Source: a virus
Reading direction: 5' to 3' (one strand)
IMG/VR virus record: IMGVR_UViG_3300030329_003321
Span: 1 to 41,821 of that record
DNA length: 41,821 bases
The notes under the pieces were generated by a model. The model worked only from the letters and a program-made list of their open reading frames with translations, was not told the origin of the DNA and ran no database searches. Both the position numbers and the translations under genes were made by a program. The first letter of the stretch is position 1. Each line of letters opens with the position of its first letter. Positions 1 to 8,395 of the stretch are shown here, piece after piece.

Positions 1-530
1 CCATCCCATACCCAATCCTTACCTTCCATAATTCCCTCAACAAAAGCATCAGGAGCAGAAGGATCAGCAACGATATCAGCAGCAGTTGCTAACATGAAAT
101 CATCACCAACAACGTTAACACCTTCACGGGTTGGTCTTAATGAACCAATACCACGAGAGGACACGCCGAGTTTTACTCCTTCCTCAACGAGAGAAGAAGC
201 AATCTTACCCATTGGTGTGCCAAGAATCTTAGCTTTACCAATGAAGTTAGAACCACTTTCTTTAAGTGATACTATCTTATGAGAAACTCTGTCGAGATTC
301 ACAGTGGGAGTATCGGGGTGACCCAATTCTCCAAGTGCTCTTCCTGATTGAACGTGATTCTCATTGTAACGTCCAACTTCCTTACGAAGAGTTTCCATAG
401 GATACATTCTACCATTACGGTTTTTAATGTCTCCTTGAAGGAATACCCCTTCAATATACATAGACTTCTTGCCGTTGCGATTTTCAACGAGAAATTCTAC
501 ACTTTCGATTTCTTCTCTAATGAGTTTCAT
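1..530 (-). CDS. 21: prohead core protease gp21 (N-terminal part, cut by window edge)
   Basis: The frame opens with ATG at 530 and runs off the left edge after 176 codons. It encodes a T4 gp21-type maturation protease, a serine protease that digests the scaffold and trims capsid proteins before DNA packaging. I see the likely catalytic His in GELGHPDTP (about residue 71) and the likely catalytic Ser in LGVSSRGIG (residues 124-125), with the spacing expected of herpesvirus-protease-like prohead proteases. The opening KLIREEIESVEFLVE, followed by GVFLQGDIKNRNGRMYP, is typical of this family in T4-like phages. T4 gp21 is 212 aa, so most of the enzyme is present. The ATG directly follows the TAA of the 198-aa gene, which fixes the start and suggests translational coupling. 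The position after portal and core protein matches T4 order. Confidence 0.95.
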   Translation of the reverse strand, partial: MKLIREEIESVEFLVENRNGKKSMYIEGVFLQGDIKNRNGRMYPMETLRKEVGRYNENHVQSGRALGELGHPDTPTVNLDRVSHKIVSLKESGSNFIGKAKILGTPMGKIASSLVEEGVKLGVSSRGIGSLRPTREGVNVVGDDFMLATAADIVADPSAPDAFVEGIMEGKDWVWD

Positions 531-1127
531 TTAAGCATCCCCTGCTGTTTGAACTTGAATAATATTAATATTACCACTAGCACCATCAGTTCTTGCTGCT
601 AGTCTTCCTGCTGAGTATAAAACAGTATCAGCACGACCATTACTTGCAGTCCATGCTGTAGAAACACCAGTAGTAATAGCATCCACCGTTACCTTAGTCT
701 GGAAAGTTCCATCATAAGTAGATGCAGTATTATCAATTGCAGTTACTAATGCTACAAAATTATATTGATTAACAATATCTCCATTAGAGGAGGTTATTGG
801 ACAAACTAACTGCACGACGTTTCCAACGTTAAATGGCATCGTCTGGCCTTCAGGACAAGTAAGAACTGTCGTAGCACCAATAGTAATTCCAACGACTTTT
901 TGAGAATATCTGGACATCGCAATAGTCTCAGATGTTCCATCAGGAATATAGTAACTACCTGTATCAGCAGTAACAGTTCGTGCAGTTTGAGAAAAAGCAA
1001 CATGTGCTCCTGCACCTCTAGGAGTTATTCTCAAATATGGAGATTTTATTGCAAACGAAGTAGTCATTCCTGACGTTGCCGTCGCCGCAAAAGAAATACC
1101 CGTTCCAACTATCGGACTATGTGCCAT
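531..1127 (-). CDS. putative virion protein between gp67-like and gp21
   Basis: This is a 198-aa protein with no family I can name. It is rich in Thr, Ala, Ser, Gly and Val with alternating hydrophobics, so it is probably all-beta. There is no signal peptide or membrane segment. It sits where T4 has gp68, between the core protein and the protease, but does not resemble a helical scaffold protein. Similar proteins occur at this place in marine T4-like phages, from memory, and are usually called structural. A capsid decoration or head-associated role is possible but inferred only from position and composition. The ATG at 1127 is preceded by a CTAAATA late-promoter-like element that spans the stop of the upstream gene. 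Its own stop abuts gp21. Confidence 0.8.
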   Translation of the reverse strand: MAHSPIVGTGISFAATATSGMTTSFAIKSPYLRITPRGAGAHVAFSQTARTVTADTGSYYIPDGTSETIAMSRYSQKVVGITIGATTVLTCPEGQTMPFNVGNVVQLVCPITSSNGDIVNQYNFVALVTAIDNTASTYDGTFQTKVTVDAITTGVSTAWTASNGRADTVLYSAGRLAARTDGASGNINIIQVQTAGDA

Positions 1128-1151
1128 TATTCTTTAAAATCCATTTAATGT

Positions 1152-1158
1152 TATTTAG
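1152..1158 (-). promoter_or_regulatory. late-promoter-like CTAAATA
   Basis: On the minus strand the bases read CTAAATA, 25 nt upstream of the ATG of the 198-aa gene. The element overlaps the TAA stop of the 92-aa gene. It matches the TAAATA core shared by most other gene starts in this window, but not the full T4 late consensus TATAAATA. Confidence 0.4.
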
Positions 1159-1433
1159 TATACTTGAGCAGTAGATTGTTGTGCATCATCTTCTATCTCA
1201 GTTTCAGCTTCTGCTTCAACCTCAATTTCAGACTCTGCATCTACTTCTTCATCATCATCAATTTCATCTTCAACTTCCTGATCACCAAAAAGCGAGTTTG
1301 CTACAACAGGTCGAGCAGTCTCTACCTTCTCTGCTGATTTAGCAAAAAGAATCTCTTTCATCTTATCACTGATTTGAGAAGGACTCTCATCACCGATAAT
1401 CATATCCATTAAATCATTAGTAATTTCAGGCAT
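1155..1433 (-). CDS. 67: prohead core (scaffold) protein, gp67-like
   Basis: This is a 92-aa protein with two parts. The N-terminal half (about residues 1-50) is helical and includes SDKMKEILFAKSAEKVE and then VVANSLFG. The C-terminal half (about 52-86) is almost entirely Asp/Glu with a few small residues. A short size, helical head and strongly acidic tail directly downstream of the portal gene fit T4 gp67 (80 aa), an internal prohead core component degraded by gp21. The assignment rests on position and composition more than on residue identity. A full TATAAATA late promoter lies 31 nt upstream of the ATG. Confidence 0.75.
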   Translation of the reverse strand: MPEITNDLMDMIIGDESPSQISDKMKEILFAKSAEKVETARPVVANSLFGDQEVEDEIDDDEEVDAESEIEVEAEAETEIEDDAQQSTAQVY

Positions 1434-1463
1434 CGTAAATTATGTTCAAATGTTAACTAGTTG

Positions 1464-1471
1464 TATTTATA
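1464..1471 (-). promoter_or_regulatory. late promoter, TATAAATA
   Basis: The minus strand reads TATAAATA, a perfect match to the T4 late promoter read by the gp55/gp33 RNA polymerase. It is 31 nt upstream of the gp67-like ATG. The TAA inside the motif is also the stop codon of gp20. Confidence 0.7.
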
Positions 1472-3158
1472 TTTCTCCACCCTTAGGTGTTTGATTTATA
1501 TTAGATTTGGTAACTGCACTATCTACAGCGGTAGCTCTTAGATCAGCATCTGCAGTATCTACTCCTGGTTCTTCCTCAGGAAATGGCATAGGTCTTAATC
1601 CACCACTACCTTCTGGATCTAACATCATATCTGCAGGATCAGGTATAGTACCATCTGCAATTTCCTTTTCAATTTGATCATCCTGCTCCTCAATCTCTAC
1701 ATCAGTTTGACGCAAAACATTACGTCTAACCCAATCATTAGAATAATACTTACCAATATAAGGTTCTGTTGCAGTAAGAAGAGCTAATCTTTCTGTTTGC
1801 AATTCTGCTTCTTTTAATTCTGTGAAGTGATTATCATATAAGAAGTCATATTGAATATGCTCTTGCATTATCTCCCAATCTTCTGGAGTAATAACATTCT
1901 TAAGGAGCAATTGTGTTTTTAGCATGTCACTGAACATTGCTGAGAATCTCTTTCTCAAACGTCCAACAAACTTACTAAATTTAACTTCATCACGAAGTAT
2001 CTCAGAAGATCTTCCAAGGTTAAATCCACCATCTCCTTCTATTCTAGAGATAGGAACATTTAGTGCCTTGTATAATTTCTTCTTGAAGTATTCGATGTCT
2101 GTGATTTCTCCAAGATTCTGTCCTCCAGGAAGAGTAGAAATTTCAGTTCCACGTCCTCCTTCTCTTCTAGGCAGCCAGAAATCTTCAAGCATTGCCATGT
2201 ACTTCTTGTCATCCCGAACCTCCCCAGTAGATGCGTCGTATACAAGTTTGTTACGATATCTCATCATCACGTCACGGAGATATTGCTCTGCCTTTACTTT
2301 CGGTAGATTTCCAACATCAATATAGAAAATTCTTCGTTCTGGAGCACGAGATAATCTGTATATAACCAGACTATCCTCAATCATTCTAAGTTGATTAAGT
2401 GCTTTGATTGCCTTATGTAAATATGATAAGGTTGTTCCTTTATTCCTATCTACTAATCCTGAAGTACAGAATGTAATTGAATCTTTTGCAAATTTAATTC
2501 CACCTTGTCCACCAGTTGACGATGAAGCACTGGCTGTAGGATAAGTTAATTTAGGATTATATACAAAATATTCTTCTAATTCAGGAAACTCATAATCTGT
2601 AGGATTGCCTGTGTTTACAGTTAATTGACGGACATTATTCTTCTGCTTCTTTTCTTGTCTTACATAACGCATTTTCATTGCGTCGATATATCTTAACTCT
2701 TGTATTCCCTCATGAGGATTCTTAATATCAATTACTTTATTATAATACAATCTGCCATCAATATACCAATTCCTATAAATTTCATGTGCCTTTCTATTGA
2801 AATCTAATAACTCAAGAATAAACTTAAACTCTTCTCTTATAGTCTTCTTAATACCATCACTTGCATTTAAATGATCTAAATTAATCTCAATTGGACTGTC
2901 GTTACTATCAGAAACAAGGGCTTCATTTACAATATCTTCAATAGCACTATCCGCTTCAGGATGAAGTGACATCTCACGATATCTTTTAATTAACGAAACT
3001 TCAGTCTTATAAACACCTTCAATATCCACATATTGACCAAAAAAACCACTACTCATGTAGTAGTCTGACTGATCCTCTTGATTAGGGGGAACAGGAGAGA
3101 CTACTCCAGGAGATTGTGGTTCGTTGTCCTCTATCGAGAACCCAAATAACTTCGCCAT
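1467..3158 (-). CDS. 20: portal vertex protein gp20
   Basis: This is a 563-aa portal protein (T4 gp20 is 524 aa), which as a dodecamer forms the DNA entry channel at one capsid vertex, docks the terminase and later the neck, and nucleates prohead assembly. Recognisable family segments are LIKRYREMSLHPEADSAIED (near residue 60), the RIFYIDVGNLPKVKAEQYL stretch (near 280) and LPGGQNLGEITDIEYFKKKL (near 345), followed by the long wing/stem helices. The acidic, proline-rich C-terminal tail (last ~60 residues) is probably flexible. The ATG at 3158 is chosen because MAKLFGFSIED is the usual portal opening. No clear Shine-Dalgarno is seen, but a GATAAATA element is 31 nt upstream. Confidence 0.97.
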   Translation of the reverse strand: MAKLFGFSIEDNEPQSPGVVSPVPPNQEDQSDYYMSSGFFGQYVDIEGVYKTEVSLIKRYREMSLHPEADSAIEDIVNEALVSDSNDSPIEINLDHLNASDGIKKTIREEFKFILELLDFNRKAHEIYRNWYIDGRLYYNKVIDIKNPHEGIQELRYIDAMKMRYVRQEKKQKNNVRQLTVNTGNPTDYEFPELEEYFVYNPKLTYPTASASSSTGGQGGIKFAKDSITFCTSGLVDRNKGTTLSYLHKAIKALNQLRMIEDSLVIYRLSRAPERRIFYIDVGNLPKVKAEQYLRDVMMRYRNKLVYDASTGEVRDDKKYMAMLEDFWLPRREGGRGTEISTLPGGQNLGEITDIEYFKKKLYKALNVPISRIEGDGGFNLGRSSEILRDEVKFSKFVGRLRKRFSAMFSDMLKTQLLLKNVITPEDWEIMQEHIQYDFLYDNHFTELKEAELQTERLALLTATEPYIGKYYSNDWVRRNVLRQTDVEIEEQDDQIEKEIADGTIPDPADMMLDPEGSGGLRPMPFPEEEPGVDTADADLRATAVDSAVTKSNINQTPKGGEI

Positions 3159-3182
3159 GATTTATTTAAAAAATGCCCTTTC

Positions 3183-3213
3183 TAGGACTATTTATCAAAG
3201 TTTTTAAGTCCTA
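3183..3213 (-). terminator. hairpin between gp19 and gp20
   Basis: A perfect 7-bp inverted repeat, TAGGACT and AGTCCTA, is separated by 17 nt and sits immediately after the gp19 stop on the minus strand. No U-tract follows, so intrinsic termination is uncertain. The late-promoter-like GATAAATA overlaps its loop, so it may instead be an RNA stability or processing structure. Confidence 0.35.
3189..3196 (-). promoter_or_regulatory. late-promoter-like GATAAATA upstream of gp20
   Basis: The minus strand reads GATAAATA, one mismatch from TATAAATA, 31 nt before the gp20 ATG. It overlaps the loop and one arm of a hairpin. Confidence 0.5.
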
Positions 3214-3215
3214 CT

Positions 3216-3830
3216 TTATACTATTGCTGTTTGGGTTTGAGGTATTTGAGATTCTGGTGGTTGAGGTGCTGTTGCTCCTTCTCCTCTTTCCATGTAATTG
3301 ACTTGGAAAGTAACAGTAAACTCTTCGATTGCATCAGAACTTTCATATGAAAGATCAATTGATCCAATTTCAGAAGGCCAAATATCTTGTACTGTATATG
3401 TATAAAGTACACCTGACGCTGTTGATCCCACGTCTCTAGTTCCTATATCAGTTCTACCTAACTGTCTAATAGTACCACTTCCCATATATTCGGAAGGTGA
3501 TACTGCACCACTACCATCTTCTATACCATTAATTAATTCAGCCCATTGTTCAAATGTTTGTCTTATATCAAAACTTTCATCATTAATAACAGTAACTGAC
3601 CAAGGTTCAAAGGTTCTGTCTCCAGCAACTTTTAAAATTCTTCCTCGGAAAGGAACATCTACAGACCCAATAGTTTGAGTAGGCATAGATGTTGCCTTAC
3701 AAAGAAATTTAAATTCACGTTCTGCGTCATCCACCCAACCTGTTGGGCAAGTAACACCCACTTCAAAGAGGTTAGGTCTTGCACCACCCCCCTTTAGTTG
3801 AGCTTTAAAATTTGAAATTGTTGATGCCAT
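3216..3830 (-). CDS. 19: tail tube protein gp19
   Basis: This is a 204-aa tail tube monomer (T4 gp19 is 163 aa) that stacks as hexameric rings to form the inner tube through which DNA leaves. Family features are the N-terminal MASTISNFKAQLKGGGARPN, the LCKATSMPTQTIGSVDVPFRG-like stretch near residue 45, and the C-terminal YMERGEGA segment. The extra length lies in the C-terminal third and in a Pro/Gln-rich tail. It lies between sheath and portal as in T4. A GGAG just before the ATG at 3830 supports the start. No late-promoter core is seen upstream, so it is probably transcribed with gp18. Confidence 0.95.
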   Translation of the reverse strand: MASTISNFKAQLKGGGARPNLFEVGVTCPTGWVDDAEREFKFLCKATSMPTQTIGSVDVPFRGRILKVAGDRTFEPWSVTVINDESFDIRQTFEQWAELINGIEDGSGAVSPSEYMGSGTIRQLGRTDIGTRDVGSTASGVLYTYTVQDIWPSEIGSIDLSYESSDAIEEFTVTFQVNYMERGEGATAPQPPESQIPQTQTAIV

Positions 3831-3868
3831 CGTTGTAATCTCCTATGTTAATTAATTATGGGATAAAT

Positions 3869-6127
3869 TTAAACTCTTCCTGTTACTTCTTCAAAACTGA
3901 CTCCAGTTCTGGTAGCAACGAAAGTAAGAGTAACAAAGTTAATCGACCTTGTAGGCTTCAAGAATATATCAGCCCTAAATTCATTATTATCAATAACCTC
4001 AGGAGTGTTATTGGTTTGGTCACAAATGACTCTAAAGTCTACGAGTCCTCTCTTCGCTTGAATATCTCTTAGATAAGGTTCAACTATATTAACAAAGTTG
4101 GAACGAGTAATTTCATCGTTGAATTCAAATAGTTGAGCATTAGCAACTCCTTGAAGTGCTGATTCAACAGTGATGAATAGACGACGAACGTTAATTCTAT
4201 CAAATGCAGATGCGTAACTTAATCCTGTCTTATCACCAAAGAGAACTGATCCCTGACCTGGAAGGTTAGTGATTGGATTAATTCTATTTTCATAGAGTGA
4301 ATCTCTTTGTGACTTAGTAGGATTGTATGCAAGTTTAACAGAGTTATTGAGGTTTCCTCTCTGTTGTCCAGCAGGTGAGAACCAAGGGAACTGCTCAATG
4401 TCAGTTCTAACCATTAGGCCTGCAACGTCTGGGTTGGTTGGCATCCAACGGAACTTGTTGTTGTATCTATCCCATGTCCACTTGTATCCACTATCAAATA
4501 CTGCATAAGATGAAGATGTAATAGGAGCATAGAATGCAAGAACATTATTTGTCTGATCCTTGCTGCTAGTTACATTAACCACATCTGATTTATGTGGAGA
4601 GATAACCGCAACACAGTCCTTTCTCGCTTCTGCAATAGCAATGAGTTTATTTGCTTTTGCTTGAGACTCATCTTTAGCAGCACAACCTGGACCCATGATT
4701 AAGAAATCTACATCTACCTCATCTTCATTTTCAAATAAATCATATCCTGCAGAGAGATCTCCAAGATTTGCTTTATATTGAGCACCACCAGATGCATTGT
4801 AGTTTTGTCCACCACCTAATTCATAACCTACGTTACCTAATCCACTAAAGATAACTCCTGATGCGTCTTGTCCCCAAACACCACCACCAGTAGTAATTGG
4901 AGTGAATCCATCAGACTTAACACCACTTGTGGTAGTAAATCCAGTTGCTCTTGGAGTTGTATCCCAGAAACTATCTGCTGCTTGAGATGGGTTCCATCCT
5001 GCATAGATGTACTCAGAGAAGTTAGCAAGGAAGTTCTTATAGTAGGTATTTGTAGGAGGATTAACGTCAGATATTGTATCTGATGCCTTAGAAAGATTAA
5101 GGTTTTTCTCAAGAATCGTTCCTTGAATACCTGATACACTTCCTGTATCATCTACAAGTACGAGGTGGAATGCATCATTCTTACCATTTCTAACATCTGC
5201 ATATCCACTTGTTTGTGGTTTAGATGCAATTGTGTTCCAGTAAACAGTACCGCTACTTAAATCAAGAGTTTGATTGTCATACCAGTCAGTAACTGTACCA
5301 GCTGTGTTAACACTTGATACTTTATAATCACCACCTTTGTTGGTTCCTGCAGTACTTACACAATAAACAATTGAACCAGGTGTGATTGATCGTTGCTCAT
5401 CAAATTGTGCATAATTAATATATGTTTCTGTTCCTATTATATTACCTGTCTGCTCAACCTTGGAGACTATCTTAACATCAATTGTACTAGCTGCATTAGT
5501 AGAGTCTGTAGATAGACCTGTAATAATACCCTTAACGTATCCGTTAGTAGTAGCAGTTGTACCTAAACCAACCGTTGTACCACTATAAGCAACCGTAACA
5601 CCACAACCTATTTCAAATCCAGCGACTTTAAGGTTTGTAGTAGTAAGACCAATTGTTTGATCCGCAAAATCATCAATAAAGCATAACTTTAATCCATCAG
5701 CCCATGTACCAGGAGTTCTAGCAGCATAAGTCCATCCGCTACTTATGTCTGTATAACTCTGATCATAGTCATCAAAGTTCTTAATTTTAAGAGTAGTGGT
5801 AGATGCAATACCAACTCCTCCAACAGGAGCACCAGCATTCGAGTTCTTCAGGTTTGCACCATCAACTCTAACTACTTTAAGTTGTCCTCCATATGATAAG
5901 AATGACGCTCCACTCATCCAGTACTCATACTGACTATCAGTAGATAGCGGTTTACCGAAGGATTCTGTTAAATCTACTTCGTTTTGAATGTCAATTACTT
6001 CATTAACTGGTCCAATTTTAAAAGGTCCTGCAATAGCACCTGTATTGGCCACTACATTATCAACTCTACCTACTGTTAGGTCAACCTCCCTAGTTAATAC
6101 TCCAGGAGATATTTGCTGAGTCGCCAT
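3869..6127 (-). CDS. 18: contractile tail sheath protein gp18
   Basis: This is a 752-aa sheath protein (T4 gp18 is 659 aa). It polymerises around the tail tube and contracts to drive it through the cell envelope. The N-terminus (QQISPGVLTREVDLTVG) and the C-terminal sheath core, with a PWFSPAGQQRG segment near residue 590, a NPITNLPGQGSVLFGDKT stretch and the KRGLVDFRVICDQTNNTPEV region, are hallmarks of phage sheath proteins. The middle (about 130-480) is Thr/Gly-rich and probably contains the surface-exposed variable domains. The ATG at 6127 has GGAGAAAAAAAGC in front, a good ribosome site. A late-promoter-like AATAAATA lies 38 nt upstream. Confidence 0.97.
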   Translation of the reverse strand: MATQQISPGVLTREVDLTVGRVDNVVANTGAIAGPFKIGPVNEVIDIQNEVDLTESFGKPLSTDSQYEYWMSGASFLSYGGQLKVVRVDGANLKNSNAGAPVGGVGIASTTTLKIKNFDDYDQSYTDISSGWTYAARTPGTWADGLKLCFIDDFADQTIGLTTTNLKVAGFEIGCGVTVAYSGTTVGLGTTATTNGYVKGIITGLSTDSTNAASTIDVKIVSKVEQTGNIIGTETYINYAQFDEQRSITPGSIVYCVSTAGTNKGGDYKVSSVNTAGTVTDWYDNQTLDLSSGTVYWNTIASKPQTSGYADVRNGKNDAFHLVLVDDTGSVSGIQGTILEKNLNLSKASDTISDVNPPTNTYYKNFLANFSEYIYAGWNPSQAADSFWDTTPRATGFTTTSGVKSDGFTPITTGGGVWGQDASGVIFSGLGNVGYELGGGQNYNASGGAQYKANLGDLSAGYDLFENEDEVDVDFLIMGPGCAAKDESQAKANKLIAIAEARKDCVAVISPHKSDVVNVTSSKDQTNNVLAFYAPITSSSYAVFDSGYKWTWDRYNNKFRWMPTNPDVAGLMVRTDIEQFPWFSPAGQQRGNLNNSVKLAYNPTKSQRDSLYENRINPITNLPGQGSVLFGDKTGLSYASAFDRINVRRLFITVESALQGVANAQLFEFNDEITRSNFVNIVEPYLRDIQAKRGLVDFRVICDQTNNTPEVIDNNEFRADIFLKPTRSINFVTLTFVATRTGVSFEEVTGRV

Positions 6128-6164
6128 GCTTTTTTTCTCCGAATTTCTCAGTTTATCTTGAAAT

Positions 6165-6172
6165 TATTTATT
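6165..6172 (-). promoter_or_regulatory. late-promoter-like AATAAATA upstream of gp18
   Basis: The minus strand reads AATAAATA, one mismatch from the T4 late consensus, in the 83-nt gap between the zinc-finger-like gene and gp18. It is 38 nt before the ATG and is a likely separate promoter for the highly expressed tail genes. Confidence 0.5.
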
Positions 6173-6210
6173 GATTACAACATTTTCAGTGGGGAAACAT
6201 GCCGTGAACA

Positions 6211-6441
6211 TTACCAATCAGGGTAAGTCCATTCAGGAAAGGGAAGTCCTTTTTTTCTACTATCAACAATCCTTTTTACTGTGCATATTTTACACTCATA
6301 TGAATATGATGATGCAACTGGCCCTCTATCTTTACGAGTCCTATAAAAATTTTCTAATAAATTCTTTTTTTCTCCACAAATCCTACATCTCCTTTCTGAC
6401 AGTAAAAGATGCCCTAACTTTATTTGTTTATCTAATTCCAT
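6211..6441 (-). CDS. small zinc-finger-like protein (two CxxC pairs)
   Basis: This is a 76-aa basic protein with CRIC at residues 19-22 and CKIC at 50-53, a spacing that can hold one zinc ion. The stretch ENFYRTRKDRGPVASSY lies between the pairs. Such Cys4 fingers occur next to HNH or endonuclease VII-type nucleases and in stand-alone phage DNA-binding proteins. No HNH catalytic triad is visible, so I do not call it a nuclease. Its ATG overlaps the NifU-like stop (TAATG), so the two are translationally coupled, and the pair sits between terminase and sheath. Function unknown. Confidence 0.8.
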   Translation of the reverse strand: MELDKQIKLGHLLLSERRCRICGEKKNLLENFYRTRKDRGPVASSYSYECKICTVKRIVDSRKKGLPFPEWTYPDW

Positions 6442-6737
6442 TACAGAACTTGAATTACCCCATAAACATCAGGGATCTCATGCATCAATTTACTTTCTAT
6501 ACCTTGTTTAAGGGTGATCGCACTCATTGCACAAGTAGAACATGCACCCCCTAATCTTACTTTAACAAAATTAGTTTCATGTTCTATTTCTACAAACTCT
6601 AACCAACCTCCATCTGCCTCAATATAAGGTATAAGTTCCTCAAGAACTTTAATTACGTTTTCTTCAGTTAGTTCCATTTTTTTCTCCATGTGTGTGGCTA
6701 ATTCATACTGTCTTACAAGGTATTCATACTGACTCAT
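6441..6737 (-). CDS. NifU-like (NifU C-terminal domain) Fe-S scaffold-type protein
   Basis: This is a 98-aa protein with a complete NifU C-terminal domain: an ENVIKVLEELIPYIEADGG helix and turn, a beta segment and the conserved GGACSTCAMS loop whose CxxC (Cys66, Cys69) binds an Fe-S cluster in cellular homologues, ending VYGVIQVL. In cells this domain transfers Fe-S clusters to apoproteins; the phage role is unknown. The start at 6737 is chosen because its ATG overlaps the gp17 stop (TAATG). A second ATG at 6677 has a better Shine-Dalgarno (GGAG then six A) and would give a bare 78-aa domain, so two forms are possible. The open frame extends further upstream inside gp17, but that part is not real coding. 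It is co-transcribed with the terminase. Confidence 0.9.
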   Translation of the reverse strand: MSQYEYLVRQYELATHMEKKMELTEENVIKVLEELIPYIEADGGWLEFVEIEHETNFVKVRLGGACSTCAMSAITLKQGIESKLMHEIPDVYGVIQVL

Positions 6738-8386
6738 TAAGATAGATACTCCCACATATAAGACGACTCCCCATATTCGGAAGCATTTGAGTACCATCTA
6801 TCACCATCTTGAATGAAACTATCATCCTCCATACCATCATCCATAAACCCGAAAGGAGCCATATCTTGTTCTATCTGATTCTTCTGTTCTTCATACAATC
6901 TTTTTCGTACATCTTGGTCAGTAAGTTCTTTAAAGTAATCGCATTGAACTAACCATGCATATATTACCAAACACATTGCAAGGTCATCATTACATCCTTC
7001 TTCTGCTTCAAATGAATTGCTCTTATGAATAAATGTAGTAAGTTCACTCATAATCTCATAATCAGTAAAAAGAAGTTTATTTTCTTCTATTAAAGTTTTT
7101 AAGTTAAGAGCACCAACCTTCTTAACTGTCTTGGACATCTTAACACCAAGTTGAGTCTTCTTACCAGAGAACCCTTGGCCTACAATTTGACCTGCTCTAT
7201 CTCTCATAGAACATTGAAGTAAATTTGGATATTCCATGTCATAATTTAATATGGATGCTACCTGATCTCCTATATCATTTACTTCACATAAAATAAATGC
7301 ATCATTATAACTCTTTCCTACTTCCTCAATAATACTTGGAAAAAGCATTGGTTTGATTTCATTATTCCTATACTTAGCAACTACGGCATGTGGAAACTCT
7401 GTAATATCTACAACTATAAACGCAGAGAAATCTTTTCCTACTCCTCGTGCAACGTCTACTGTAATTACATAATCATGTCCTTTTTGAGGATCAACATAAA
7501 CATCTAATCCCGCACTTGTCTTTTCTGGTTGCTGATATACCAATGCTCTTAATTTGCTTGGAGCAATAAGAGTATCAACAGATCCTAAGAACTCACACTC
7601 AAACTCAATCTTGAACTGTTGTTCAGAAGTGTTTGCAATAGTTTGTTCCTTCCATACCTCATCCCTACCAGGAACTTCTGACCAATGAACATCTGTGGGT
7701 ACATATTCATTCTTTCCTCTTTCTGCATCGTGCCAATACCTATAAAAGTGATTCATCCCGTGAGGGGTAGAAACCATTATGACTTTAGTAGTCTTACCAG
7801 AAGTAATAGTAGGATAAACGGAACTAAAGAATGCATCAGCGATATGGTTGGGAACAAAAGCAAATTCGTCAAGGAAAAGAATGTTAAAAGACATACCACG
7901 GACAGCACTTGCTGAAGTAGAAGCCGCCAAGATTTTACTACCATTTTCTAACTCCAATGAACCTTTATTCCATGATATAATTCCTTGCTGCATCCACTTA
8001 GGTAAATTCTCATAGGCAGTTTGTAAACGACCTAATAAGTCTCTAGCAGTGGCTGCTTTGTTAGCAAGTATACCAATATTTACATTATCATTAAATACCG
8101 CATAATGCAATAAGTATGATACAGACGTAGTAGACTTACCAGTCTGTCTGGGCATCTTACAAATATTAAATCTATTCTCATGGAAATTATTAATTAATTT
8201 CTCTTGAAAATCATAAGGCTCAAAAGGAACAAGACCTTCATCCAAACTAACAATCTTTACATGTTGCTTTGCAAAATATACAGGATCATTCTTACATGCC
8301 ATAAACTCAAGGATTTGTTCCTGAGTGAATTCTTGTGCAACATTCGCCTTTTTTAAGAGGGGATTGCCTAAATAAATGTCTTCCAT
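6737..8386 (-). CDS. 17: large terminase subunit gp17
   Basis: This is a 549-aa DNA-packaging motor (T4 gp17 is 610 aa). The ATPase domain has Walker A PRQTGKST at residues 79-86, Walker B ILFLDEFA at 169-176 with catalytic Glu, and coupling motif MVSTPHG at about 204-210. The RNase H-like nuclease domain shows its acidic residues in VDVARG (Asp311), LCEVND (Glu368) and CNDDLAMC (Asp467/468). The enzyme docks on the gp20 portal, translocates DNA by ATP hydrolysis and cuts concatemers. The last ~50 residues are very acidic. The ATG at 8386 has a strong GGAGG site 4 nt upstream. Unlike in T4, gp16 is not adjacent: three genes (651, 142 and 47 aa) lie between the two terminase subunits. Confidence 0.97.
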   Translation of the reverse strand: MEDIYLGNPLLKKANVAQEFTQEQILEFMACKNDPVYFAKQHVKIVSLDEGLVPFEPYDFQEKLINNFHENRFNICKMPRQTGKSTTSVSYLLHYAVFNDNVNIGILANKAATARDLLGRLQTAYENLPKWMQQGIISWNKGSLELENGSKILAASTSASAVRGMSFNILFLDEFAFVPNHIADAFFSSVYPTITSGKTTKVIMVSTPHGMNHFYRYWHDAERGKNEYVPTDVHWSEVPGRDEVWKEQTIANTSEQQFKIEFECEFLGSVDTLIAPSKLRALVYQQPEKTSAGLDVYVDPQKGHDYVITVDVARGVGKDFSAFIVVDITEFPHAVVAKYRNNEIKPMLFPSIIEEVGKSYNDAFILCEVNDIGDQVASILNYDMEYPNLLQCSMRDRAGQIVGQGFSGKKTQLGVKMSKTVKKVGALNLKTLIEENKLLFTDYEIMSELTTFIHKSNSFEAEEGCNDDLAMCLVIYAWLVQCDYFKELTDQDVRKRLYEEQKNQIEQDMAPFGFMDDGMEDDSFIQDGDRWYSNASEYGESSYMWEYLS

Positions 8387-8395
8387 AATAACCTC

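Noticed and set aside
1924-2325. 133-codon plus-strand frame opposite gp20
   Set aside because: It lies wholly antisense to the portal gene, has no ribosome site or promoter, and its translation is Ser/Leu-rich as expected from the reverse of this coding DNA.
4837-5151. 104-codon minus-strand frame inside gp18
   Set aside because: It is in another frame of the same strand within the sheath gene, is Leu/Gln-rich and has no ribosome site, so it is a shadow.
6171-6554. 127-codon plus-strand frame opposite the zinc-finger-like and NifU-like genes
   Set aside because: It is antisense to two well-supported coupled genes and gives a hydrophobic, Tyr/Phe-rich translation typical of a shadow frame.
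6738-6797. Extension of the NifU-like protein to the ATG at 6797
   Set aside because: This part lies inside the end of gp17, has hydrophobic content unlike the NifU family and no ribosome site; the TAATG overlap or the ATG at 6677 are better starts.
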